From contig NC_030854.1 in NCBI RefSeq assembly GCF_000208745.1, positions 22,634,122-22,698,121 of the forward strand: a stretch of 64,000 nt of DNA, read 5' to 3'. Position 1 is the stretch's first letter. The number at the start of each line of letters is the position of its first letter. The DNA comes from Theobroma cacao. Taxonomy: Eukaryota; Streptophyta; Magnoliopsida; Malvales; Malvaceae. Below the pieces are notes generated by a model that did not search any database, was not told where the DNA came from, and was given only the letters and a program-made list of their open reading frames with translations. The position numbers were made by a program, and so were the translations under genes. Positions 24,372 through 35,117 of the stretch are shown here, piece by piece.

Positions 24372-24471
24372 CACCCGAGCATTTGGCTTATTGGTTGGTG
24401 CATGAACCGCTTGCTTGAAGAGCAGGATTCGAATCTCCCTTCCCTCAATTATAAAAAAAAAAACCAAAATC
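24372..24471 (+). mobile_element. tRNA-derived SINE, complete, TSD AAATGAGTG
   Basis: A 100-bp unit with an A box-like TTGGCTTATTGGTTGGTG and a B box-like GGATTCGAATCTCC, the two internal RNA polymerase III promoter elements of tRNA genes. It ends in an A-rich tail (~24,453-24,463). The 9-bp AAATGAGTG occurs directly before (24,363-24,371) and after (24,472-24,480), the target duplication expected of LINE-assisted insertion. The tail and the lack of tRNA cloverleaf continuity rule out a functional tRNA. It resembles the plant Au-SINE style; the family assignment is inference. Confidence 0.85.
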
Positions 24472-26100
24472 AAATGAGTGGTCCTGCCCTGGACGTAGTC
24501 AAATCATGCTCAGTGGCCAACTTGCGGAGTAACAAATCACGCGTATGGCAAAATCGTTGGGCAAAGAAACAGATCATGCACGTGCCGAAGCAACCGAAGA
24601 AGAACAAATCACGTATAGTGTCATGAACTACGCTCCTTCGCCTAAGTATGCAATAGTCCATGCGGCACTTAAGTGGATGCTTCCACGCAAGTCAGCCGAT
24701 ACTCAGTTATATCTGATCAAACATCAATAATAGCAACAAATCAGACTAAGAGAATGCGTATCAAAATTATAGGGCATACCAAATGCCATATATGCAACCA
24801 CTAAGTCATAAAAGGGAAAATGTTATTAATATGAAAATAATTACAAAGAGACCAAGACACACCATTGTCAAGCCATAGGGGTAGCCTTTGATGATTTGCT
24901 ACAAACATACATTTACCAGTGAGGCAGCATAACAATCTACCGACTGCTCACCCCTTATAAAGAGTTTACGAGATTTTACATGTATTCTACCAATAACCAT
25001 TACAACGCTTGAAATGAGGACATTACTTTCCTAAAAGGTCTTCCCCCTTGAAGACTTAACAAATATTTTTAGAGATGTCACCACGAGCCATTACAATGTT
25101 TTAAAGAGGGACATTTCCTTTGCAAGTACTAAAGACTCAATCTCTTAGATAACTTTATCTTATCATAGTTCAATATAAGGTTGGCTCATGACACATAGCA
25201 CCAAAGGCGAAAGACAGAACACATATAGTGTCGAAGCAGCTAGCAAAGAATCAAATCATTGACTAGAGTAATATCCTGACGTCGGCATCATCTAGAGTAA
25301 TCTCAATGGATGGCATCAAAGCACTATAGGTGTAAATCATAAGCAGGATTAGTGCCACCGTCCTTGTTTACCACCATCCCTGTAGGCACACACATAGTCA
25401 CAGGTGATGGGACTTTACTCCACTTCAAGTTAAATCAACGTCCGGAATTCATCCCTTGAACGGAACACATATTCACAAATCAGGATATTGTGCCTGTGAC
25501 ATCCCATATGTTCACATCAAATCATATTCAAATTTAACAAGCTTCAGTCATCTTTAAGTTCGATACAATTCTAAGTGCCTTTAATCTTTAAGGCATTATC
25601 AAACAAAGCATAATAAAACTATAGGCCCTTATGCCTTTAACCCCCACATGTTAATCATATTCAATCATATCAATCATGGCTCAACAACCTTATGCATATC
25701 CTCAAATCAACCATAAATACCTAAGCATTCATGCATAGATCATATCCATAAGCATTCATGGCTCTTTGGCCTCACATACTTAACATCACCTTGATTGCTG
25801 TGCCATTAACCTAAACACATATCATACCCATATACTTAATTGGGCAGTCCATTCATCATAATTTGGCATAGTCCTTAATACACAATTCATATTGCATCAT
25901 GTGTAGGCCTCTTGCTCTAGGTCCTACATACCATGGGTTCCAACCAATGCCACTTTGTGGCTCACTACAAATCACACAAGCACAAATTTCCTATCTTAGA
26001 TAACTAATTAGCCTAGGCATCCTTATCTAGGCACACAATCATGTTTGTTCTCTAGCCTAGGCACATTCCTTTAAGCAAACATACATATTCACATGCACAG

Positions 26101-26101
<1 letters not shown>

Positions 26102-26147
<46 letters not shown>
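26102..26147. repeat. (CA)23 microsatellite
   Basis: An uninterrupted CA repeat in the long minus-strand LTR. Confidence 0.98.
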
Positions 26148-26151
<4 letters not shown>

Positions 26152-26801
26152 GATACACACATCAATTTCATTAGCCTTGGTATTCTCATCTAGGCATACA
26201 CACAACATTTAAGTACCATGGCAATGCATACATTATGCGAAATGCATCACATTCATTTAATTAAATCCCACTCACCTTGACAATCAAAGGCACACTACAA
26301 TCAAGGTCAACCATTAGCCTCTAACGATCCTCCAGCTCATAAACGCATCAATAGCCTCCATTCTCCCCTTAGACACATCAAAACATCAAAATCATAATTA
26401 TTTCCTAACTTTCAAAAATATCCCAACTTTTCAAAATACCCAAAATTTAATATACATGCTCATTCTTCCAACAAATGAGCTAAATCCTTACCTTAGAAGC
26501 TGGGTTGCCCAAATCTAGGCTCTAAATCTCTAATAAACTCAAGGGGAAAGAGTTTGACCAAATCTGAAAATATTTGGATACAAAGTTATTAATTGATTAA
26601 ATCAAAAATCAATCAATAAAAATGTGTAACCTTACCTTTGGATTGTTTCCCAAGCTTGGATCTAGCTCAAATAGGCTCTAAATGCCATTTGGGGGGCTTA
26701 GGGTTTCACATGGGGTAGAGAGATAGAGAGAAAGAGCTGAGAGAGAAAAATGGGGCGGAATGGCTTGAAACCCTTTTTTATTTTTACCTTTCCTCTCTGA
26801 C

Positions 26802-26978
26802 TTATCGATACATTTGGCAATGTATCGATACATCTGCCCTAATTTTGAATGAATGTATCAATACATTGAGGCAATGTATCAATACATTTCGGGTAGAATG
26901 GTCTTGGGTGCTCCCTGCTTCAAAATACAATTCCTTCTGTAGACCTTGTATTGTTCATCCTGAATGTATCGATACATT
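26802..26978 (-). promoter_or_regulatory. Cluster of AATGTATCGATACATT palindromes
   Basis: Five sites: 26,802-26,814 (partial), 26,819-26,834, 26,852-26,867, 26,873-26,888 and 26,963-26,978. The last is a perfect 16-base palindrome. They lie ~730-900 bases inside the LTR start in minus-strand terms, in the U3 region. A regulatory role is inference. Confidence 0.7.
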
Positions 26979-27843
26979 TTGCCCATAATGTACATTCCCT
27001 ACACTCCAACTTTCCAAAAATCCAAATTTAACCTCCCAAATCACTTTCCGTAAGTTTTCTAATTCATTTCCACTCATAACACCCTTTAAATCATTCATAT
27101 AGCATGAAATCTTGCACATAAACATTCAAATTTATCATCAAAGGTCAGAGTCTCACTTAGACTTCAAACCATATAGTTCACCATTTTCAAGCTCTAAGAT
27201 TAGTGGTCTAAGTACCACAATTATCATTCCCATCTCAACTCATCAAGAATGCTTAATATCTGAGCATGTACTCATCACACAAATTCAAATCCTCATTGTG
27301 CTCTATGTCACATAGTATACAAATCAAAACTTAACATAATTTACATTAAGCATCACATTTATCAAAGTGCCAAACAATGCATTATACCATTCATGTGCCA
27401 AACATATGCACAACATTGTTTTGAGCCTTCACATGCTCATATGTCATATTCATTGCTCTATGAACATAGGCATACTCTTAAACTCTTAAACATATACACC
27501 AAAATTCAATTTAGCTAATTAATTGGCTTAGCTATTTCATCATATTATTAGAATCCTTAATGCACACTAAAATTCAAAGTCTTTCTCTATAGACCACAAT
27601 AGCTCATATGCATGCTCTACAAGCATATACATCGAGTTTTCAAGTTTACTTATCAAATCATTTGGCCAACACCATATTTAGACCATATCAAAAAATTAAG
27701 GGTGCTATAGTTAATTTGTTATATGATTTTAGTACTTATTGAAACTTTAGAAACAAATTTTTGTGGGAATGATAATATGAACTTACTGTCTATATTACTT
27801 GTTTGATATGTATACTTGCGCATGCAAAATCGACAATAAGTTT

Positions 27844-27861
27844 TTAGCGCCGTTGACGGAG
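27844..27861 (+). other. Primer binding site, tRNA-Asp type (Athila lineage)
   Basis: TTAGCGCCGTTGACGGAG follows the LTR end (27,838) after five bases. It matches the tRNA-Asp-complementary PBS of Athila-type elements (TGGCGCCGTTGCCGGGGA) with a few changes. Confidence 0.8.
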
Positions 27862-28117
27862 AATTTTGTTTTCTTTGTTATTTGCTAATATTAAAATTTT
27901 ACAAATTAGTCTTAATTTAAGTTTTATTTCTTTGTTTGCCAGGTGTGTTCAGGCACTAGAAAAGGAACACTGTTGCACTATTGAAGCTTGCCACGTAGTC
28001 GCAACCCCGAGAAGACATGGTAGCGGCACCATCTCGATTTCCAAAATTAAACTTTTGACTGAAATTGGAAAGTAAGGCATCTTACACATATTTAAGAGCT
28101 TTTTTGAAAGCATTTAG
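27862..28117 (+). other. Athila-like leader, remnant of a collapsed internal region
   Basis: Only about 250 bases separate the PBS from the next LTR piece, where a complete Athila has 8-10 kb. The 'tttgccaggtgtgttcaggc' at ~27,936-27,955 looks like the Athila leader. No gag motif remains, so almost all of the internal region has been lost. Confidence 0.6.
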
Positions 28118-29021
28118 AGGGAGGGACGATAACAGCTTTTCTAGGGAATTGGAGCTATGAATCAATCAATAATTCAAGAGCAATTGAGAAAGATTAGAAA
28201 TCAACTAAGCTTCGACATCAGTTTATTTCTTTCCTTTTATGTTATTCTTATTTTCTTGTTTTGAATTCATGGCTAAAGTTCTTTGGATAGTGTTTTATTT
28301 AGATATTATGAACTAATTTGTTTATCTAGGATTATGGTGGATTTCAACGTGTAATCTGAATATTGGTTTTTTTTGTGCTTTATCATGAATCGTTTTACTT
28401 ATTCAAATATGTTCTTCATGCCTTTAATTGCCTGATCAACAATTAATTGATTTGTGAATCTAATTGAGACTCGACAGAGAGATTTTAGATTGGACTAAGA
28501 TTTAAATAGTATATGTTCACATCGCTTAGGTGATCTGATTCATGATTCGGGTAGACATACACCAATTGCCATATATAGCCAAATTAGGACACTTGCTTAA
28601 TGAACTTAATTTAATTAATTCCTATAGACATATAGTGAACTGATTAAGTTAAGTATTTGCACAAGCATCTCGATGGAGACATGTCCATAGCCTTGGATTC
28701 TAGGTTAGTAAAATCACCCAGGAAAAATAAATAACAAGAAAAGCTAGTATCAGATGAAATGTTGAATGAATCTATGATCCTAGGTTTTTAATATACTGTT
28801 TTTCTCAATAGATTTAATTTTTTCTTGTTAATTTAGTATTTCTTTTAAATTTTTTTTTATTAGCTGTTCAATTTTCAAATTGCTTAAATAAGGTTAATTT
28901 GTTATATAATTTTAGTACTTAGTGAAACTTTAGAAACAAATCCTTGTGGGAATGATAATCTGGACTTACTGTCTATATTACTTGTTCGATATATATACTT
29001 GCATATGCAAAATTGATAATA
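28118..29021 (+). repeat. Second Athila-like LTR copy, lacking its start
   Basis: It aligns with 18,045-18,837 plus 27,710-27,838, in the same orientation, and ends 'aattgataata' where the first copy ends 'aatcgacaata'. The first part of the LTR is absent, so the internal deletion ran into it. Confidence 0.78.
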
Positions 29022-29550
29022 GCAGTGATGCTCTCTTGGACGTTGTGGCCTTGAAGCACTCAAGGCCGCGGTGTTGCTCTTAGTAGACCCTTGGTGCAGA
29101 AACTAATTTCGTAACTCATCTTGCAACGCGATTTTTTCCTACCTCAAGGCTAATCTGGGAAGAATGGTAAACATAAAAGTTGTAGGTTTGCCTCTAAGTT
29201 TTCCTATGGTCTAGGAATCACGTTGATTGAATCTCTGTAGCTCGAGTTATGTCCAAATTACCACAACATGTTTAGTGAAAATCTGTACTTAGTCTCCATT
29301 GCATTGCATAATCCAACACCATTTAGCTTTATGCACTTCAACACCTACCAAAACAAGGATTAAATCATTATTGGCTTAAATTGAGAATTTCAACATTATA
29401 TTGAACTAAAATTATGTAAATTTAACTACATCAACATCTGTTAAACTAAATAACAAAATGCATAAAAACTAAAACTAATTGAAATTCATAAGGACTTGGC
29501 TAATTTAGCATCCAAAATGTAATTAAATAATTCTATATATAGAGTTATCA
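29022..29550 (-). repeat. Minus-strand Athila-type LTR fragment (LTR start)
   Basis: On the minus strand it opens TGATAACTCTATATATAGAAT at 29,550 and matches 53,635 downward, including the 'acataaaagttgta' and 'tttccaatggttcaagaatca'-like stretches. It lies head-to-head against the plus-strand Athila-like fragment at 29,021. The rest of this LTR was not found. Confidence 0.72.
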
Positions 29551-30441
29551 CATACTTTTCATCATTAATCCCCTTCTTTTTAATCTTAATGAATGTCAAT
29601 AAACCTTTATCCTTTCCAAAAACATCTTCAAAAATCTATCAGTTTAAAAATCAACATCTATAATCTAGTATAATAGTGGGTTCAAAAAGTTAACTAACTA
29701 AAGTACTTGGTAACTTTGTCTTGGTGAGCTATGATGCTAAGAAAAGTAACAATACCCTTGAGCTTAAAGCTTAATGAAAATATGAAAACACAAATAATAT
29801 ATTTTAGAACTAGAAATCAAAGATTTAAAATTCTAAATAGTTGAAAAATGTCACCTTGTTGTTTAAAACTGAAAATCAAGCTTCAAATCATCAAAAATGA
29901 TTTTGGATTGTAAGATTGTGTTCGACAACTGTTGAAGAGAAAATGATGGAGAGCCAGCTAGGAATGAAAAACCCTTAGGAAATGTGCTATATTTATAGTG
30001 AGGATTAAGAAAAATACCATTTTACCCTTCTTCTTTTGAAATCTAACGTTGAAGTATTCATACTTTTGGACAAAGTATCGATACTTTTAAATGGGAAAGG
30101 TTTTCTTCAAGCATCTCGAGCAAAAGTTTTGATACTTTTAATGAAAGTCTCGATACTTCTTTGGGAAATTCATATGTGTCGATCCTACATGAACAAGTAT
30201 CGAGACTTGTTCGTCAGAAATCATTTATAGGTTTTAAGTATTAATACTTTTGGTCCATAATGCTATTTTTTAAGTTCAAAACAAAGCTTTTGACCTCTTA
30301 TTGATCCCAACTTTCAAGTAAGCTCATTTTCATTCATTCTCTAAGCTATAATTGTTCATAAATCATGTTCAAAAACATCAAATAAACAACTCACCAAGCT
30401 AAGTTACAAATCTAACCTTAATGGAAAAATGAGGCTTCACA
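29551..30441 (-). repeat. Start of the 3' LTR of the minus-strand Tekay element
   Basis: On the minus strand it opens TGTGAAGCCTCATTTTTCC at 30,441 and aligns with 57,300 down to ~56,430. It includes the CTATAAATAT TATA box (29,998 to 29,989), the block 'cctttatcctttccaaaaac' (29,606-29,625) and six AAGTATCGATACTT-type palindromes. A PPT lies just outside. The rest of the LTR is cut off at 29,550. Confidence 0.88.
30052..30249 (-). promoter_or_regulatory. Six AAGTATCGATACTT-type palindromes in the LTR U3
   Basis: Sites of 14 bases at 30,052, 30,073, 30,124, 30,145, 30,195 and 30,236. All keep the AAGT..ACTT arms and differ in the centre; the one at 30,073-30,086 is perfect. They lie 50-260 bases upstream of the TATA box in minus-strand terms. 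Enhancer function is inference. Confidence 0.75.
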
Positions 30442-30454
30442 TTCTTTCCTTCTT
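30442..30454 (-). other. Polypurine tract of the minus-strand Tekay element
   Basis: On the minus strand AAGAAGGAAAGAA abuts the LTR start. The sister element has AAGGGGGAGAGAA at 48,481-48,493, preceded by the same 'gaattttctt' context. Confidence 0.85.
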
Positions 30455-32006
30455 AAGAAAATTCATCCTCAAATTTAAGCCAATAGTTACTAACCTCAAT
30501 TTTGGAACAAATACGATTATTTTGTTCATATCTCATCCTCGTTTTCTCAAGTCACCTTTTCATTAGAGTGATTGTGCTAAAGAACTTTCACCAAAGCTAC
30601 GTATTTGGTACAAAGTTTCATGACTTGTCCATCCAAAATCTCTATCGGTAACTCCTCATATGACAAGTCATCTCCTAGCTAGATCTCTTCATGCCGAATT
30701 ATCGGACGGATTGTACTTGTGAAGTACAGACACGTGAAACATTGGGTGAATGTTAGAAAGGTCCAAGGGTAGCACTAATCTATAAGCTATTACACCAACT
30801 ATCTCTCGAATCTCAAAAGGTCTAATAAATCTCGAGCTCAACTTGCCCTTCTTGCCAAATCTCAAAATTCCCTTAGTAGGCAAGACTCTTAAGAATACAT
30901 GATCACTTACCCTAAACTCCAAGTCTTGACATGTATGGTTGGCATGTGACTTTTGTCGACTATGAGTTGTTAACATCTTATCTTGAATCAACTGAATCTT
31001 GTTAGTTGCCTCTTAGGCCATTTCCGATCCAAGAAGCTTTTGTTCACTGACTTCAAACCAAGCCATGGGCGATCTACACTTTCACCTGTACAAAGTCTCG
31101 TAAGGCACCATTTTAATGCCAACATAATAACTGTTATTGTAAGCAAACTCAATCAAAGGCAAGTGTCTATCCCCAATAACTCCAAAGTCAACTACACAAG
31201 CTGGTAGCATGTCCTCTAAAGTCTGTATAATCTTTTCAAACTGCCCATCAATCCGAGAATGAAATACAGTGCTACATTTGAGCTTTGTTCTTAACATTTT
31301 TTGAAATTTACCCTAAGGTACCTCTATAAGAGACTATGGTAATTGGAACTCTGTGCTATCACACAACCTCCTCAATGTATAGTCTAGCATATGGTGCCAC
31401 TCCATAAGTTGTCTTCACTAGTAAGAAATATGCGGAGTTAGTCAATCTATCAATTATAACGAAATAGAATCACACATTTTACTAGTGTAAGGTAATCCCA
31501 TTACAAAATCCATCAATATGTTCATCCACTTCCACCCAAGTACAAGGGTTGTAATAATCTTGTGAGCCTCTAATGTTTTCTCTTAACCTATTGGCACACT
31601 AGGCACTTGGCCATAAATTCAGCTACATCTCTTTTCAAGCCTTCCCACCAATATATCTCTCTCAAATCATGGCACATCTTGGTGGTTCCTAGATGTATAA
31701 CATAAGCAAATAAATGTGCCTCCTTAAGAATCTTTCTCCTAAGACCATCCATATTCAAAACATACATTTTCACCCCATATCGAAATAAACCATCAAAATT
31801 TGTAACAAAGTGCTATCAATTTCTCCCTTTGGTATTCTCTAAGGCATTGATCACCCATTCATCCTTATCTTGGGCTTCCTTAATGTGATCAAGTAGCATT
31901 AGCCTAACCCAAAAATGTGCTAACTAAGCGTTAGTCTCATTGACCTTTAAATGCAATCCCATGTTTCCTAAATCATGAATATCTCTCACCAAAGGTCTCC
32001 TACCAA
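30455..32006 (-). pseudogene. Minus-strand Tekay-type pol, integrase part, broken
   Basis: In minus-strand order: RNase H-integrase linker (RDIHDLGNMGLHLKV, LAHFWVRLML; ~31,995-31,790); integrase zinc finger (HLFAYVIHLGTTKM then CLVC; 31,773-31,588); core domain with NILMDFVMGLPYTS (the DFV Asp present) and IDGQFEKIIQTLEDMLPACV with the Glu (31,297-31,082); and C-terminal LEFRVSDHVFLRVLP, GKKGKLSSRFIRPFEI, NIHPMFHVSVLHKY (30,991-30,689). This order is Ty3/Gypsy of the chromovirus Tekay/Del type. Frameshifts and stops separate the pieces. RT and RNase H are missing because the region ends at a deletion junction near 32,006. Confidence 0.9.
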
Positions 32007-32567
32007 TGTAGATCACCCATATGCTGGTTTAAGGTAAGTGAGCGAAGGTTACTTAAATCGAAGATGGTTCAAGAGACCACCAACAAGATACAATTGATTA
32101 AAGAGAGAATGTTGGTGACATAAAGTTATCAAAAGTCATACACCAACCATAAACATTGAGACTTGGAGTTCAAAGTCAGAGATCATGTATTCATTAAAGT
32201 CTTGCCAGCTAAGGGGATTAAGAGATTTGGAAAAAAAAGGTAACTTGAGCCTAAGATATATTACTCCATTTGAGATTCTTGAGAGAATTGGTGTCATAGC
32301 TTATAAGATAGCACTTCCTTAGAATCTTGTTAGTGTTCATACAATATTCCATGTTTCGGTACTATGGAAATACCATCTGGATCCATCTCATCTAATTAGA
32401 TATGAAACCATTCCACTAAAAGGTTACTTGAGTTATGTGCATGAGCTTAGATATTATTAGATAGGCAAGTTAAGAGAAGTAAAGAGATAGCTTCAATCAA
32501 GGTGCAATGGCACAATCACTCTAGTGAGGAGGTGACGTGGGAACCCGAGGATGAGATGAGGGCGAAG
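32007..32567 (+). pseudogene. Plus-strand Tekay-type pol, integrase C-terminus and chromodomain, broken
   Basis: From 32,007 the plus strand reads CRSPICWFKVSERRLL, then VQETTNKIQLIKERML, DLEFKVRDHVFIKVLP, GIKRFGKK and, after frame changes, VQWHNHSSEEVTWEPEDEMR. The last block is the chromodomain-like tail of Tekay elements, which guides insertion into heterochromatin. The gene is interrupted at 32,567 by a SIRE-type LTR and resumes at 48,416. Everything upstream of CRSP (5' LTR, gag, protease, RT) is missing. It is homologous to, but inverted relative to, 30,455-32,006. Confidence 0.88.
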
Positions 32568-32641
32568 TGTTGTCTCCATGAGTTTTTGATGATAACAAAA
32601 TATTCTCATTCATTAATGTCTAACTATACTACTTGAATGTG

Positions 32642-33978
32642 TGATAACTCTCTAATGTCGAGTTTTTTGAACTTAATTTTGATAGTAATTTAGCTTAGTT
32701 CTTGTAGTAATGCATAAAAATTAGTATATTTTATTTAATTATTTTAAATTAGTTAATTTAGGTGAGTCAATCTAATCTTAGTTAATTTTATGCTTAATTT
32801 GGTGTTAGTATGATTAAGATAGGTTGTTATTGATTTATTTGTGCTTTCGAAGGTGTTTGATGAAAAAAGAATTTTAACGAAAAAAAAAGAGCAATTTCAA
32901 GGTGTCAACTTTCACTACACATGTTTCGATATTTCAACCATAACTCTCTCTACTGAGCTCCAAATGAGATGATTCTTAAACCATTGGAAAGATAAGAGAA
33001 CAACATACAACTCTCATGTTTACTAATTCACCTAGTTCATCTTGGAAAGTGGTCAAAAATCTTTTTGAATTTGAAGCATTGTAGCAGTCCTAGAGCAATT
33101 ACGATTTCTATTAATTAATTGGTCAAGGCTGCAGCCCACATAATTTGATGAGGAAATCCCAACTAAAGTTTATGTCTTTCTTCACCCAACTTGGCCTCAC
33201 TTCAAAGCCCTATAAAAACAACTTTTCAGAGAACTTTTAGGAGCTAACGAAACACTAGATTGAAAGCTAAGATTTAAGTCGCAAAATCATTGAAGCTGAG
33301 AAGAATTTGAAGGATTCAAGGAGATTTGGAGATCAAGGATACAATCCTTGGTTTTTTCTATCTTTTTGTTATTTTTTTTATTTTCTTGGTTTTGTTTTTA
33401 CCATTTAAACTTTATTAAATGATGATGTGTGACTTGATAGGGAGCTAATTCATTTATCTAATATTATGATTGAACTCAATATGTAGTTTGATTTATTTAT
33501 CCCTCTTTTGCTTATGTTTGATGGTTTTAAGTTGTTTATTTTGTTCTGTTCTTAATGCTCCTAGTTGACTAGCCACCAATTATATTGAATTGGAAAGTTA
33601 GGTTAAACCTTGACAAAGGAGATTTAGGTAGACTTTGAATAGAGTAGCGTATGATCGAATGCACTTAGTTGATTAGGTGGTTTGATTTGCATATAGGGTA
33701 GACATACACCTATAAGCCATACATAGCCTAAATTAGAGCATGAACTTAATGAATCTTTCTTCAATTTAATTTGCATATAGACATATAGAAAATTAATTGG
33801 GAGAGGTATTTTTGTGAGAAACTTGACAGAGACTTGTAAATAATTTTGGACTCTAGGTTAACAACTTAATCCATTGAATTGATTTTTAATTCTTTCTTGT
33901 TAATATTAACACCAAGCATTCTTAATTTTAATCTAGACTTTTCTTTTCTTTAATTTTTCAAGTACTTTTGGTCGTTGT
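32642..33978 (+). repeat. 5' LTR of the Athila element, 3' end and PBS deleted
   Basis: It matches the 3' LTR (45,739-47,211) from TGATAACTCT to about 33,885 ('aacaacttaatccattgaa'). The LTR end ('tatacttgcg..ttaaacaaca' in the 3' copy) and the tRNA-Asp PBS are absent. About 90 bases of poorly matching sequence lead directly to the gag start at 33,979, so a deletion of a few hundred bases removed the priming site. Confidence 0.85.
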
Positions 33979-35117
33979 ATGCAAAGAGCCCAAAATTTGA
34001 AAATTGTTCCTTTTGATCCTGAAATCAAAAAGACTTTTCAAAGACTTTGGAGGAAAAATAAAAAAGTTTTTACTCCAAGTAAAACAATGGTTAACAACAA
34101 GAGGAAGAGACCAAGCTTTTGAGGAATTATGCTATCCCATGAGTACAAAATCTCTACTCTAGTATCCAAAGACCTTTTATTCAAGCCAACAACTTTGAAA
34201 TTAAGCCATCAATCATTCAAATGATTTAGACTGCTGTTCAGTTTGGGGGTTTGCCTAATGATGATCCGAATGCTCATATTGTAAATTTTTTGAAAATCTG
34301 TTATACATTCAAGGCTAATGGTGTTACTGATGATGCCATAAGATTGAGGCTTTTCCTTTTTTTACTAAGAGATAAAGCAAAAAGCTAGTTAGATTCACTT
34401 CTTACTAGTTTTATTAATACTTGGGGTGACTTGGCTGAAAAATTCTTAGCAAAATTCTTCCCATTTTCTAAGTCAACAAAGATGCAGAATGATATTACTT
34501 TTTTCATGCAATTTGATTCTGAATCACTGTACGAGGCTTAGGAAAGGTATAAGGACTTGATAAGATAGTGCCTTCACCATGGATTACCTAAGTGGTTGCA
34601 AGTTCAAACTTTTTATAATGGTTTGCTAAGACCTTTTAGAACTACCATTGATGCTATCACTGAAGGTGCACTCATGAGTAAATCCATTGATGAGGCTTAT
34701 GATTTGCTTGAAGAGATAGCTTCCAATAGTTATCAGTAGCCTTTTAAAAGATTGGGTACAAGAAAATTTGCTTGAATTCATGAATTAGATGTGATAAACA
34801 CTGTTTCTACACAATTGGCCTCTCTTGCAAAAAAAAAAAAAGATAAACTGAGTGTTAATGATATTCATAACTCCTTTATGACGTGTGAATTTTGTGGGGA
34901 AGGACATTCTAATGACAATTGTCTTATCTATTATGAGTCTTGTCAATTTATTGAAAATAGGCAACAGAACAATCCATATTCCAACACTTATAATCCTAAT
35001 TGGAGGAATCATCCTAATTTTTCATGGAATAACTACCAAGGGTCTTCATTAGCAGCTAAGTCAAACTTTCCTCCTAGATTTCCATCTAAAGCCCCCATGC
35101 CAGAGAAAAAGCCTTAA
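33979..35117 (+). pseudogene. Athila gag, broken
   Basis: Gag builds the virus-like particle that packages element RNA. The ATG at 33,979 opens VPFDPEIKKTFQRL, the usual Athila gag start. After a frameshift near 34,120 come QANNFEIKPSIIQM, QFGGLPNDDPNAHIVNFL, DDAIRLRLF, AEKFLAKFFPFSKS, WLQVQTFYNGL and MSKSIDEAYDLLEEI. The zinc knuckle CEFCGEGHSNDNC follows in the open stretch 34,791-35,117, with NPYSNTYNPNWRNHPNFSW. In-frame stops at 34,386-34,388, 34,539-34,541 and 34,737-34,739 replace conserved Trp codons. Confidence 0.93.

Larger units (their letters stand above)
18838..27709 (-). mobile_element. Very long minus-strand solo LTR (about 4.25 kb net), TSD GTTAA, with three later insertions
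   Basis: It begins TGTCATGACCC and ends 'gggtgctata' (expected ..TACA, one decay step), flanked by GTTAA at 18,833-18,837 and 27,710-27,714. The uninterrupted sister LTR at ~28,890-28,910 confirms the target. After removing two solo LTRs, about 4.25 kb of non-coding DNA remains. It includes a (CA)23 and an (AT)15 microsatellite, a SINE, and AATGTATCGATACATT palindromes at 26,802-26,978. It could also be a LARD-like non-autonomous element; no internal pair of direct repeats was noticed. Confidence 0.75.
18045..27838 (+). repeat. Athila-like LTR, split by a large insertion
   Basis: The pieces 18,045-18,837 and 27,710-27,838 together match the second copy at 28,118-29,021 (for example 'cttttctagggaattggagct', 'caacaattaattgatttgtg', 'tatacttgcgcatgcaaaat'). 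The sister copy reads 'aaggttaatttgttatat' without interruption, so the empty site is known. A PBS follows immediately, which marks this as a 5' LTR. The left end is not certain. Confidence 0.8.

Noticed and set aside
24372..24471. A functional tRNA gene
   Set aside because: A and B boxes are present, but the A-rich tail and the 9-bp duplication show a SINE; no complete cloverleaf was made out.
30052..30249. Spaced palindromes as a CRISPR-like array
   Set aside because: Repeat units are only 14 bases, degenerate and irregularly spaced, in a plant LTR; no cas genes and wrong domain of life.
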